A stretch of DNA of 64,000 nucleotides from assembly GCA_032717465.1 (NCBI GenBank), contig CM064732.1:20001242-20065241 (forward strand), written 5' to 3'. The stretch comes from Coenobita brevimanus (Eukaryota; Arthropoda; Malacostraca; Decapoda; Coenobitidae). Made by a program: the position numbers and the translations under genes. Each line of letters starts with the position of its first letter. Positions within the stretch are counted from its first letter, which is position 1. This document shows, piece by piece, positions 1-11,290 of this stretch. Below the pieces are notes generated by a model, which made no database searches, was not told the origin of the DNA, and worked only from the letters and a program-made list of their open reading frames with translations.

Positions 1-543
1 CTTAGGCCAATTAAAACCTGTAGCTACCCTCTCAAACAACTGAAAATACTTTGTTAAATCAGATTCATTAAAAGGAGGGACAAGTTTAACATTTTTAGCC
101 ACATCAAAATCATCAGAGCTAGATGATCCAGTTCCACCTTGTTTCATGCGATACTCATGGTCCGCCTGAATCCTAGCAATTTCAACTTGTGCCTCAGCCT
201 CCTTAGCTTTTGCCTGAAATTCAGCCTCCTTAGCTTTTGCCTGAAATTCAGCCTCCTTAGCCTGTGCTTGAAATTCAGCTTCCTTCACACGAGCCTCCTG
301 CAGGGCTAGCTGTAACTTAGCTAATTCAATCTGCGTTTGCTCATTACGAGGAGTTACATTAAACAAGCTTTCATTAATCATGTCAACAATTTGATCTTTA
401 GAATGATGAGAGCGAACAGCAATTCCCAACTGTTGAGCAACAAGCTTAAGTTCATTCTTTGTTCTGTTTTCCACATCACACACTGTTTGCACATTTGACA
501 AAAAATCTTTGGCTTCATCAAGTGTAGTAATAGTAGACATCAT
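1..543 (-). CDS. LTR-retrotransposon Gag, N-terminal part (runs off the left edge)
   Basis: The frame is open from ATG codons at 543 and 540 to the window edge (181 codons), so only the N-terminus is present. About residues 1-75 form a leader. A highly charged helical stretch follows with three to four tandem nine-residue units of the form KEAEFQAKA, encoded by a 27-bp direct repeat at about 190-290 and probably a coiled coil. A Ser/Asp linker then leads to the motif LVPPFNESD followed by KYFQLFERVA, which I recognise from Gag proteins of animal Ty3/Gypsy-type elements, where it starts the capsid-like domain. The role would be assembly of the retrotransposon particle. The ORF begins 68 bases after the primer-binding site and 82 bases after the LTR, the normal arrangement. 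The lack of stops suggests a fairly young insertion. BEL/Pao is an alternative that cannot be excluded without the Pol region. Confidence 0.72.
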   Translation of the reverse strand, partial: MMSTITTLDEAKDFLSNVQTVCDVENRTKNELKLVAQQLGIAVRSHHSKDQIVDMINESLFNVTPRNEQTQIELAKLQLALQEARVKEAEFQAQAKEAEFQAKAKEAEFQAKAKEAEAQVEIARIQADHEYRMKQGGTGSSSSDDFDVAKNVKLVPPFNESDLTKYFQLFERVATGFNWPK

Positions 544-610
544 GAATAAGTAACAGTCACAAAATATCAAGCAATATCCTTATGATAATATCCTGAATAT
601 CCTGATGAGA

Positions 611-618
611 GGTCGCCA
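611..618 (-). promoter_or_regulatory. tRNA primer-binding site of the LTR element
   Basis: Read on the minus strand, TGGCGACC lies six bases after the LTR terminus (CA at 625-626). TGG followed by sequence complementary to a tRNA 3' end is the usual start of a retroelement primer-binding site. The matching primer would end GGTCGCCA. I believe arginine tRNA is the usual donor for this motif in insects, but I did not verify this. Confidence 0.65.
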
Positions 619-624
619 AATTTA

Positions 625-1406
625 TGTTACGGAACAGAGAAAGATAATGTACACTTTAAGTGAGAATACTAAAAAATCACTACTGTCCCGTAAAGTTCCA
701 GGTTCAAAACATAAGAGTTAGGTAAAATTACAAGTTAAAGTTTAATGCTCAAACTAACAACAAAACATTCAGGACTCATAAGGATAATGTAATGGCAAAA
801 ACAGGTTGAATATATGGTTAACTGCAATAGCCTCTATTAACACGAAAATAGCATGAGTAAATTTATCTAAGTCAGCCCTGATAAAATGAGATACCAGATA
901 ATACTCAGTGAATGCAAGATAAATTATTACAGATACAAAATAATATAAAAACTGATGGACATAAAGATACCTACATGAATTACAAAAACTTAACTAGGCC
1001 TACAAATTAAACTTATGCTATACAGTACAAGAAAAAATACAACAGTTATACTCAAATTACACACAGCTGCTAGATGTTTGGAGATTTCTTGAGCACTCAC
1101 AATAATAATATCTGTACAGGGGAGGACAGAGATGTGAACAAAATGAGGAGCAGATCTAAGTGGCAATGATGCAGAGGCTGAGCTCATTATATAGGGGCCG
1201 GCAGAGCTTGATACAACTTGCAAGAAGGACGCGCAAATGAAGCCATGGGGACAAAGAGTTGACAATCCTGGTCTGAACTCCAGAAATGACGACTTACTCT
1301 ACTATAACGGTAGAAGGGGGAACTGAGGCAGAACACGCTCGTGATCAAACATGCAGCATACTGTGCGTTAAAATTACACAAAGGATGATGAAATCATAGG
1401 CTATGT

Positions 1407-1410
<4 letters not shown>
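625..1410 (-). mobile_element. Complete 5' LTR (786 bp) of the minus-strand retrotransposon
   Basis: On the minus strand the LTR starts TGTTAC at 1410 and ends GTAACA at 625, a perfect 6-bp terminal inverted repeat with canonical TG...CA ends. The PBS and Gag start follow immediately. Internally a TATA box (TATATAAT) lies at 1193-1186, and an ATTAAA polyadenylation-like signal lies about 440 bp downstream at 746-741, consistent with U3-R-U5 order. The outer edge abuts an (AT)n array base to base, so the target was AT-repeat DNA. The target-site duplication cannot be scored because the other LTR is outside the window. Confidence 0.75.
1186..1193 (-). promoter_or_regulatory. TATA box of the LTR promoter
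   Basis: The minus strand reads CCCCTATATAATGAGCTCAG here, a strong TATA match placed inside the LTR as expected for a Pol II retroelement promoter. The transcription start is inferred to be 25-30 bases downstream, near 1160. Confidence 0.5.

Positions 1411-1488
<78 letters not shown>
1411..1488. repeat. (AT)n microsatellite, 78 bp
   Basis: Pure AT dinucleotides directly adjoin the outer end of the LTR. Confidence 0.98.
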
Positions 1489-1490
<2 letters not shown>

Positions 1491-1555
1491 TCAGTTTTAC
1501 AATAAACAGTAAATTTTCCTTTTTTTTGCCGAACGTTGATTAATCCCTGAAAACA

Positions 1556-1556
<1 letters not shown>

Positions 1557-1599
<43 letters not shown>
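1557..1599. repeat. (AC)n microsatellite
   Basis: Perfect AC repeat; open frames through it are translations of the repeat. Confidence 0.98.
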
Positions 1600-1601
<2 letters not shown>

Positions 1602-2814
1602 AGCTGTTGCAGCAAAGGAGGGGAAAGTTGGCAAAGCAGAGAATTTCTATCAGCCTAGTTAACTTAACCATCAGCATTATTTGGTCATACGATACTCGCG
1701 ATGAAATCCAGAACGGTCGCGAAACCAGCTCTTGCAAGCCTAACGATCATCACTCTTCCCCAAAGCATGTCGCGTTCGTTTAATTTATTCTCGTTATTTC
1801 ACACCTTGTCCTCAGAACTGTCATACTTCTTCACTCAGATTATTTCCTTATTTTCTATTCACCTAGCCTAACGAGTGGGTACCAGAATGTAAGCCTACTA
1901 CTGCGGGATATTTCCTGAGGAAAGGTAGAGACTTAGCAATAACTGATTATCTGTTTTAGCAACCCTAGAACAATCGGGAGGCATAAAGCCAAAACCTTCT
2001 TGTTCTCAGTTTTTCACACCTTTTTCTATCAACTTGCAATTTGTTAACCCTTGATTATGATACATCATATTTTGCTGTTACCTTTTATTTTCATTGCACT
2101 TACTAACTGCCTCTGGTATTGAATTGTTTAACGACTGCCATATTTAACCCTTCTAATCTGTGAAAGTTTCCTTACTTGAAATAAAACTTTTCGATGGACT
2201 AAAAAAAAAAAAAAAAGAAAAAGAAAGTTATAGTAGAGGACTGTTTAACTCTTTGAATGTGGTAACTTCAAGACTGATTCATTTTGGCAGCCGTGGGTGA
2301 CATTATTCAACTTGGGAGAGACCCCCGCGCTGGGCGAGTTATATGTTATCTCACCTAATTCCTTCTGTAAGGTTACCTTCTACTGTATTCCGTCTAGATG
2401 TTGTTGTTGCCCCAGGCTCATCCGAATGTGAACCTGAATTTCAGCCTGATGTCGCCCTTCTCGGTCTGTCATCTACCTTTTGAGGAACACAGAGGCGAGT
2501 TAAAGGAGCTTTGTGTAACCAGGCAGCAGAGACACCCAGAAATAACGGTGCCACAGCGCGAAGGCGTCCCTCCCACACACCATTTTAACTATAACCTACC
2601 ACTGGGAGCCTTTGCTCAACTTAACCCCTTTCAATCGGATGACGTATTTTAGTTAACTGTGTACTTTTTTTTTTTTTACTGGACATGGCAGATCATCCTT
2701 TTCATTTTAACTAGTGTCTATTCAGCTAAATAAAATAGTTGATGGTAGTGAAAATAAAACTAAAACATCATAGGACTCGAACAATTGAGGAAACTACACA
2801 GGTCTGCAAAAAGT
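1600..2814. other. Intergenic sequence without recognisable features
   Basis: No coding signal or repeat structure apart from short A and T runs near 2200 and 2668. A short plus-strand frame at 2398-2652 shows no recognisable motif and is not called. Confidence 0.6.
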
Positions 2815-4685
2815 TGTATTAATTCTGAATAGTTATTTTTTATTGCACTTATGAACACAATACAAAAAATAAATTTAGAATGCTTCCATCACATCATATG
2901 TTAATAAAAAATAAATAAATCAAACAATAGCAAAATATAAATATTAATCGATCTATAGAATACTGCTCTAAATTGATTGAAAATGAATGTACAGTATCTA
3001 GTAAATGTAATTTTTTAATCATATACATAAAGGAAACAACACTATATAATCCATGACTCACATACTTCTCTAGTCTTTGTAACTTCTCAGTTTAGTGCTC
3101 TAAAACTTTGGTGGCCAGTCGTTTGTGCACTTTTCCTGGTGCGTAACTATAATAATCTAAAATTAGTCCGCAGTCATACTGACATCCCAACGTCCCTGAT
3201 ATCGTTTTTCCAAGTCCTTGATATCCCGATGACATCTTTCACACTGTTCTTCACTCTCCACTTCAAGATTTTCGGGGGAAAATTTCAAATGCGAATCCAA
3301 AAAGTGGACTTTGAGACTCATGTTGCATCCCAAGTCCATAAACTTAACCAACAAATTTCTCTCAGTTTCTCTGTAATTTAGGTCCTTATTGTTAACTTAA
3401 AACTTAGAAATTACTTCTTTGAATTATATCCAAGCCTCTCGTTCCAGGTCGTTCATCGCATCATGAAATTCTGCATAAGAAATCAGTTTTCTATCAGGTC
3501 CAGTAAATTCGCCCTCTTTCAGTTTACTTTCAGACAAACCAGGAAACTTCTGGCATAAATACATAAAACAGGTTCCATCTTTTGATACCGCTTTGACGAG
3601 CTGCTTCATTAATCCAAGCTAGATATGAGGCAATGGTTGAAGCACTTGATTTGGATTCACTAAACTAGGTCTAATGATGTTTTTGGCACCAAACTGTGGA
3701 TTATTTCTACTTGGCCATTCCATCTGAACCCAGTGTAAATCATGACTCTGCTGTCCCTTTCAGAGAGAAAACATGGGAATTTTTTGTACCCTGACTGCTG
3801 ACCCAGTAAGATACACAAAACCTTCAGGCCCCCACATATGAACCAACGGTGTTCATTGTAATTGATTTTATCGTGAAGATTTGTCGAATTCTGGCACGTT
3901 TCTTCTAAATGCACAGAATAAACAACAAGTGTTGATGCATATTTATTACCATTATGAAGTACCCCTTTTCAGGCTTTTTTTAAATGAATCTAATAATCTC
4001 CATTCTTCAGCATTATGATCTCTGCCAAGTTCCTGCACTATGTCATTTACGTCAGTGCAATAAACCAAGGATCCATGTTTCTTGAAATATGGTGCAAATT
4101 CTTTTCCCCTGTTTCGGTGCCGAGAGAAAGTTCCGTCTGATGTAATAAGTTTTTATCTTTTAATCGGGACCCCAAGAGCTCTGCAGCATCTCTGGGGAGA
4201 CCGAGGTCTCTTACTAAATCATTAAGTTCATCCTGAGAGAATGGCTGTGGCTCATTGCTTGAACACTTTGGGACAAACTCTTCATTGTCTACCGCAGCAC
4301 TTACTTCCTCTGAGTGAGTTTCTACATAATAAAGTCTATAAGGTGGAGTAGGGATTGGTAGATCAGGCCCTTGTGATATATGTCTTATTGCTGATGTGTT
4401 CCAGCTATATTATAACTTATCATAAAATAAAATAACTGTGTTGTTTGAAACATAGATTATAATATCAGGAAACACTAAGTTCATAAATATTTTCATTGTA
4501 ATAAAATATCCACATGTTAGTAATCATGTTGTGCGAAATGAGATAAAAATGAAACTAAATAAATGGGTTTTCTGAAAAAAATATCACATGATGGAGAGAA
4601 ATGGTTTTCGTTTTTGAATTCAGCGCCCAAAAATAAATAAAAATTGCATAAAATAATCAGAATCATTTTTTTTCAATGCACACCT
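2815..4685 (-). pseudogene. Decayed copy A of a multi-copy cysteine-motif/C-terminal-domain ORF (unknown function)
   Basis: The minus strand matches the copy at 59195-62665 from the upstream non-coding part (4685-4415), through the coding part (about 4415-3080), to the 3' untranslated part (3060-2815). Recognisable coding blocks are SQDELNDLVRDLGLPRDAAE, NGNKYAS, GGLKVLCILLGQQSGYKKFP, KQLVKAVSKDGTCF, LSESKLKEGEFTGPD and CHRDIKDLEKRYQGRWDVSM. They fall in several frames with stops, so the copy is dead. The N-terminal cysteine-motif segment of the other copy is missing (see findings). From memory, such proteins are abundant, uncharacterised and multi-copy in arthropods. No function is assigned. 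Because the similarity covers upstream and 3' flanks, the mobile or duplicated unit is larger than the ORF. Confidence 0.72.
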
Positions 4686-4765
4686 GTGATATCTTCGTAC
4701 AGGAGTGGCTAACCTCTCCTTCCGCAGTTGTTCTGTTAACCACCTCACGTGACCACAGTGAAACA

Positions 4766-4770
<5 letters not shown>

Positions 4771-4804
<34 letters not shown>

Positions 4805-4813
4805 GGGCTGTAC

Positions 4814-4847
<34 letters not shown>
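4771..4847. repeat. (GA)n followed by (GT)n
   Basis: GA repeat to about 4801, a 15-base spacer, then GT repeat from about 4817. Confidence 0.97.
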
Positions 4848-4848
<1 letters not shown>

Positions 4849-6087
4849 CAGAGACATAATCTAAACTAAGATAATCCCCTAAAACTCTTAGGCATCAAGA
4901 AAATCTGGTTGAAATACAAATCCTAATCTGTTTATCATTTGAAAATTACATTCATAAAAACGTCGTTAATGAAACAGAGTTTTAAATTTTGATGTTTGAT
5001 TATAGTCGTGAAGGGAAAGGGTACATAAAATGGAGTACTTCTCCTGTTAATAGTGTGATTAACTCTTCGGACAGGAAATGCGAACTTTTTTCTTGATCTT
5101 GCCACCGTCATAAGGGTTAATGTATCTTAAACCCTCCACCCAGCAGAATATATTAACTCTCATGGTCTGGACAACTTTCGTTCTTCTTCACCTAACGCCA
5201 GCCGGTTTTATTCAGCTGTGAGTGAGTGATGGAACCTGAGAGGTTTATAATCCTATATAATTTGAACTATCAGCGTGGCCTTACTTTACGAGATTTGTAA
5301 TTTATTTCAACTAATTCCAGCTGATTTTACTCAGGTGAAGAGCATAAACAGCAGTCAGTCAGATAAAGTGGATGGAGCTTGGACTAGAGAGGTAGGTTAG
5401 TCGTTAAAGCAATGTGAGTACAGGTACTATGTGTGAGGTAGTTCAGTCGTTACCAGAGTCATTACAGAGATAGGGGTATGGGGGGAGAAGGTTTGTGCTC
5501 AAAATAACGTAGTTCTCTCGTTATTAGTGTGATTAAACCTCTGGCGGCAAAATGTTAACTTTGTGAGATTAAAATTAGAAAATAAAATCATAATGGTGAA
5601 CGGATTAAGGGGGGGGGGGGAGTGGATGGGTAGTTAGGAAAGGATGTGAAATAAATTCACTCGTTATCAGTGCGATGACTAAGGGTATACATGCAGTGCC
5701 ATGACGTGTTTTTAATCATGTCTTGTAACCAATAGACGACTAAATATAGTTTATGGGAGGTATCTTGATACAAAGGGGTTCATCGGGGACATAATATACC
5801 TAACTTCTTCAGTTTGGATAGTCTTCCTGACCTGGAAATGATCGTCTCAAGATGGCAGGGATGTAATAGAAAGACGGCATCGAATCCAACTGACTGAGGT
5901 AATTAGGGTTACTTTGGGCCATGTGCCGATAGCCTTATAAGCCCCTCTAGTATCTCTCCTTTACTAGACTACTTCAACATATGGCACGTAAAAATTTTTA
6001 AAATACAGTTTGTATGTAATTATAAACATACAAATACCGTACAAAAGAGAGATAAACTGTAATAATAATATTAATAATGATACTACT
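4848..6087. other. Intergenic; weak internal duplications and a G run
   Basis: No gene. Phrases resembling TTAGTGTGATTAA recur near 5050 and 5525, with a weaker match near 5655. A second diverged pair lies near 5190-5244 and 5308-5394. A run of 12 G residues begins near 5609. Confidence 0.5.
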
Positions 6088-6089
6088 AT

Positions 6090-6153
<64 letters not shown>

Positions 6154-6160
6154 GTAAATA
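6088..6160. repeat. Compound triplet microsatellite (ACT)n(AAT)n
   Basis: ACT units pass directly into AAT units, ending in AAAT repeats. Poly-Ser/Val/Ile frames over it are artefacts. Confidence 0.97.
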
Positions 6161-6676
6161 AATAAATAGAAAAGGGTGTACGAGCCATCCCGTATCAATC
6201 TCCTCGGGGAGTGGCTAAGGGATTCGAGAATAGGCTACTGTAGTCCAAAACATTATCGCTCGTGAAAGCACCCCACATGATAATAAATGTCCCTGGTCAC
6301 CTATTGAACTCAAAGTACTGTGTAATTGGCACGACCTTCTCACACTTAAGTGTCTACCACTAGACAACTATTATGCAATGCGACACGCGAAGGAATGGAA
6401 ACTGTAACTGGTTCACTGTAACCTGGAGCAGATTTGTGGTCATTTTGTGGCATATTTCCCGTAGCTCGATGGAAAATTAAAAAGAAAAAATGTTTCCGTA
6501 TACAAAACGATTTCGTTACAAACAACATATGCCAGAAGCTAACCTCACGTGGACTGAGTACAGTGGCAAACTTAAATCCACAAACATATGACTCTGTGAC
6601 TTACTTTAAAAGTCTTAACAATAAGCGACAACACAGCATTCAGCAACTCATCTGGCTTGTTGTGACTGGATGTGTT

Positions 6677-6680
<4 letters not shown>

Positions 6681-6755
<75 letters not shown>

Positions 6756-6789
6756 TGTGAGAGAGAGCGAGAGAGAGAGAGAGAGAGAC
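6681..6789. repeat. (GT)n then (GA)n microsatellite
   Basis: GT repeat of about 74 bp to 6754, then interrupted GA repeat to 6789. Confidence 0.97.
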
Positions 6790-7075
6790 AGGGGAGGCTA
6801 AGTTTTGGATTTATTTGTTTGTTGGTAGACAGCCAGGATAGCAGACAGATGTACAGGGATTGTAGGCTACATAATGTTCTATGAACCACCTCCCCTCTTC
6901 CCCCCCCCCCTTTCCGAAAGAAAAACCGGCTAGATAAACACTTCGTCGCAGTTCTGGGTGGTAATGGAGTGTGAAACTTGCAGGATGCACTATTATTAAT
7001 GGGGGTTGTGTTAACGCAATAGATACTATTTGCATGGTTCTAGTAAAGTGGATGAGGTATAGTACCAGTGACGAA

Positions 7076-7082
<7 letters not shown>

Positions 7083-7133
<51 letters not shown>
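7083..7133. repeat. (GA)n microsatellite
   Basis: About 51 bp of GA repeat immediately beside the 3' side of the DIRS-like remnant. Confidence 0.97.
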
Positions 7134-7137
<4 letters not shown>

Positions 7138-7395
7138 GCCCCATACAATGACGCTCACTGATCAGAGATATCTCAGAGAGGAGGAACTCAATGCTAGATG
7201 CGGCCCCAGTACCCGAGGATTGACTGTCGTGAGGGTTGCTTCGACGATCTTCATCGTGGCACACTCCGATTCGGTTGCACAGTGTGCCACTTCCCTCCCC
7301 ATCTCCAATGGGAGACCTATAGTGCGACATGTGGGGTATCTTAGAGATCACTGTTGAGGTAACTCGTGATGAATGAGGTACTTGAGCTTCACTCC

Positions 7396-7629
7396 CTATT
7401 GCACCAAGGATAAGGAGTACATCTTTAGAAATGCCAAGGATGCCACTGTTCCCCGCAATTCATGCATCTTCAGGGCTCTGCCTGGATCTTTTTCGAAAAT
7501 CGCCTCCCGCGTGAGCTTGTACATAGCCCACTTTGGGAAAGTGACACCTGAGTTGCTGTAAAGGAGAACCTCTGTCGGTGCCCTCACCACAACACAGTGA
7601 GTGTGTACAGAGTGATGAGTGATGTTCAT
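7396..7629 (-). pseudogene. Tyrosine recombinase C-terminal fragment (DIRS integrase)
   Basis: The frame contains PKWAMYKLTREAI, then HELRGTVASLAFLK. The HxxR box (His and Arg codons within 7464-7453) followed by a small-residue helix resembles box II of DIRS-type tyrosine recombinases, which insert the circular cDNA. The final catalytic tyrosine is not visible because the frame ends soon after, so this is a fragment. Identification is by motif memory. Confidence 0.5.
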
Positions 7630-8759
7630 CCTCCTAGACGAATCATCGGAAAGCCCAGGTGAAAATCGTCCCTATTGTTCTTAGCTAATGACCTGGGGAA
7701 ATGTGGCAGGAATGCAATCAACCCGATTTGGAATATTCTGGTCAATCTTCTTGAGGTGAGGGAAGACAAGTGAATCAAGGACTGCAGTGATACTGACAAT
7801 GGTGAAAGGATCCCCGTCTCAGTAGGGAGATGGCACTGACGAGACTTATTGGCAAACCATACCACAGGGGTTCCACGAGGACTACTGATACTTCAATGGT
7901 CACTGCTCCTCTGAATTGTCTGCTTGCATCTGTTCACACCTACGGTAGGTGTGAAGCACCCATCTAGCAACAAACTCTCATCCCTTTTCTGTCCAACTCT
8001 CTAATGCAACTGTTAACCGCTACTCCCAGTCCTTCATGTATGCAACAGGTAAACTCTGGAACTGTCTCCCTCTGTCTGTATATCCTACTGCCTATGATCT
8101 CCAGTCTGTCAAACGCAGTGTGTCCAGGCATCTTGAAAGTATCGGATCATGAATATGGCTCTGTTAACTTGTTTTTGTTTTTTCTTGGAGGGAACAGTCT
8201 TGCGGGCACTTGGCCTATGGTTCCTTCTTTCTTGCACAGAACAAAACAAAACAAATTGAACTGCGATGGTGTCACTGCTTCTGCCTCTCCTATGTGTGAG
8301 ATCAACAGGAGGGACAGGACCACGAACTCCATCACTGGTGGGTTGCTCAAATATGGCCAAAAGTGACAGAATGCACTCTAGCAGGACTGGTGCTGTTTGT
8401 TGAAGGCATGTTATGCATGTAGGATATCCCGTATGGCAGTCAACAGGTAATGAAAAGATATAGCCCACCACAGACACACCATGAGTGAGGGCTCAGAGCT
8501 TCCAGGTGGTCTAGGACTTTGGTCACTAACTGGAGAGAAAATACACAAACTTCAACCTGTTCAACTCCTCATTTAACATATCCAGACCTCCTGTCAGTGT
8601 TTGCTCTAGGCACTTAAAGAAGAAGTAGGTACACATCCCTTGCTGTGAAGAAGCCAATCTGGGGTTGGTCCCACCAAATAATAAATGAATTGGACATGCC
8701 TCTCCTGAGAGTCCATTAAGCAGAGGCTGGCTTAACCTCAAGAGTGCACTGGTTCTCCT

Positions 8760-9115
8760 CGCTAGGCACATATGGAGTTAACAGGAACACTTGGCAACAG
8801 TAGGCTCACTGCAGAACCTCCTGTCAAGTTAAGCAAAACCTCGGACTTGAAGGTACCCTGCTTGTTTATGCAGTGCATCATCACCTGAATGTCCATCTGG
8901 AGGTGAACTGCCATTCCTGGTGAGGATTGGATCTCCTCCAGGGCTAGGAGAACCACCCTAATTTCTGAGAAGCCCTATCCTTTTTAACCACACTCCTTGC
9001 AACTGATGCATCAGTGACGAGTGCACACTCGCACCATGGTTAGAGGAATCAGTCACCACAGTCAACTGGGGCTCCGGTGGGGACCATGGTACCCACTGGC
9101 CGTGTGATGGGCCTC
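8760..9115 (-). pseudogene. RNase H domain of DIRS-type Pol (frameshifted)
   Basis: Two frames together show the domain: QLTVVTDSSNHGASVHSS (first catalytic Asp) followed by HQLQGVW, then LALEEIQSSPGMAVHLQMDI and HCINKQGTFKSEVLLNLT (catalytic Glu and second Asp region). The D...E...D order and the INKQG motif are typical of the RNase H that follows the reverse transcriptase in DIRS elements. A stop and a frameshift near 8957 separate the halves. Confidence 0.6.
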
Positions 9116-9650
9116 AGCCATCTTTGTACGGGCTTTGTGAGGCAGTGGGGTATTGATCACTGCACATCCCGTAACATTTCCTTAGCTGAAGCCACCTTGC
9201 TGACCTCCCAGATAAGGCGGCAATGAGCTTACCATGAAAGATTAAGAACTGTTACTTACTATTTTATTATCTAAAGAAGGACCCACTGCTTCCATCTGTA
9301 GCACTAAGCAAAGATGCTAACACTTCCGTCATATAATCCAAAAAAAAAAAAAAAAAAACTCAACATAGTATATATTACCCTGGCACACTACTTATAAGTC
9401 ATCCTGGTCTTGGCATAGATGTGATACTGGTACCTGGGCTATCTTCTTTGACTCTGGAATTTTGTAAGTTCCTTGGATATGGTGGTTAGAAACAAACATC
9501 ATCCAGTTTTGGGTGATAGTTACTGAAAACTAATACCACCTATTTCACCATTCTCCCAGGACTCATCTTACCACAAACTCAAACATATACTCAGACTGAA
9601 ACTTGAACTCATTCTGAAACTCGTACTGAAACCATGGGTTGGAGACCCAC

Positions 9651-10579
9651 AAGATCGTTAGTTCATGTTCCGACATACCGAGGCAGGAGAGGACTGGTGC
9701 AATCGTCCTCCTGTTATAAAGGGGTTCTTCAGAGTGACTCCCATATTGTCATGACAAGTTCAGAAAAAAAGTATTATGGTTCCTCTCATGGTGTATTTCA
9801 TTACTGAATCCTTCTACTTACACTCTAACAAGACATATATTAGAATTCTGAATGAATTTCAGTAACACAAAGCAAAGTTATTATGAAACAACTGACTTAT
9901 ATAGCATCTTATCAGGGTGCGTTGGGGACTAGTTTCTGTATCACATCGCCAGTTACAATGACCTTAAACTCATGTTCCCTGCACAGTATGTTTCCAAAGT
10001 ATATATATATATATTTTTAAATGGGGAAAATAAATAAATAAGGCAATCCGGTCCATATACTCCATTTAACACCACTGCATGGTATTACCCTATCTGTCAA
10101 GCACACACGCATGCGTTACCTGCCAGGGCAAGTCATCATGAACATTAGATTTCCTTAACAGGGATCTACAGAGCTCCATTCTCTCACTTACATTTTTCGA
10201 CTTACATATGCATGGTATTCCAACAGTGCGGCCACTCACAATTATTGTTCCATATGCAGATGTTATTACTATAACAACCTCACACTGTATTGGAGACAAA
10301 GTCTGCTAACTGCATCAAGATTACCTCAATACACTTCAGGCATGGTTCGAGGACAAGCTGGCGATTGTGCCAGCCAAATCCACCACAATATTCGTCATCA
10401 GTGACAGTCAACTGCACCGATACACTGCTAACATCACATTTATGGATTACCTGTGTCGCATAACTCCTCCCTGGAGTAGCATATGACACTGGACACATCT
10501 TCAAAAACCTCTTGCAAGACATTAACCCATAAACTACGTTAACAGAAAAAAATAGGAAAACTCGCGCATTTTTGGCATG

Positions 10580-10582
<3 letters not shown>
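9651..10582. other. Unassigned stretch; one minus-strand frame without match
   Basis: The minus-strand frame 10582-10280 (100 codons, cysteine-containing, with motif CGGFGWHNRQ) and the adjoining 10299-10090 frame match nothing I recognise. Composition is less repetitive than its surroundings, so a decayed or real exon is possible but unsupported. Confidence 0.3.

Positions 10583-10652
<70 letters not shown>
10583..10652. repeat. (AT)n microsatellite, 70 bp
   Basis: Pure AT dinucleotides. Confidence 0.98.
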
Positions 10653-10656
<4 letters not shown>

Positions 10657-11290
10657 TTTCTTATGACGTCAGAAATTAGTTTTGCTTCCCTTATATGAAA
10701 GAGAAAATGTTGACAGATGTGTATGTCTTTCTTAAATATAACATCACACACTTTACTCATGCAGTTAAGCTCAACGGTTTTAGTCTGATGAAAAAAAAAA
10801 AAAATCTAATTTTGTATTTCCTTCACAGACATTTTAGCATGATGAAATGAATAATCATACACTACAGGATTGGTATGCAAATTTTTAAGATGCTGTCTGC
10901 AATACCCTAGTCGGGGTGCGTGTTTTAACTTTCGAATTTCAGGGGGACTGCATTAAGAAAAATGACCAGATGGGGAGAGATGAGTGGGGAAAGTCGCTGA
11001 AATGAGCTCAGATGCCATCATATGATCAGTAAGAGGCCATTAGGCACCAACTGACGTCAAACGAAAAGTGGAGAGTGACTTTTTAAAAACTGATTTAGGT
11101 GATGTAAGTCACAATCGCCTTCTGGTCTTCAGGTAATGTAAGCTGCAGTTCTAGGCTTGAGGTGATGCACCCTGCGGACTAAATGCACGTAAGGCGCTTA
11201 CAGGAACAGAGTTTGAATAACAAGAAAAAAGAACAATCTCCCACTTCTGCAAGCAATGTATCATATCAGAGATGTACTATGATTCCCAGC
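10653..11290. other. Intergenic, nothing recognised
   Basis: No coding signal. Only an A run near 10793 stands out. Confidence 0.6.

Larger units (their letters stand above)
7140..9650 (-). mobile_element. DIRS-type (tyrosine-recombinase) retroelement remnant, 3' half
   Basis: On the minus strand, motifs occur in the order expected of DIRS Pol: a decayed segment downstream of the reverse transcriptase (9650-9190), RNase H (9115-8760), a linker (8770-8526) and a tyrosine recombinase end (7629-7396). The linker contains FGGTNPRLASSQQ and GGLDMLNEELNR, resembling the DLFAS region of DIRS proteins. Many stops and frameshifts are present. A stretch at about 9540-9640 is similar to one at about 14150-14260 inside the second DIRS remnant, supporting family membership. 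No terminal repeats were identified. Confidence 0.6.

Noticed and set aside
2398..2652. 84-codon plus-strand frame
   Set aside because: Isolated, without recognisable motifs, and no longer than chance frames nearby.
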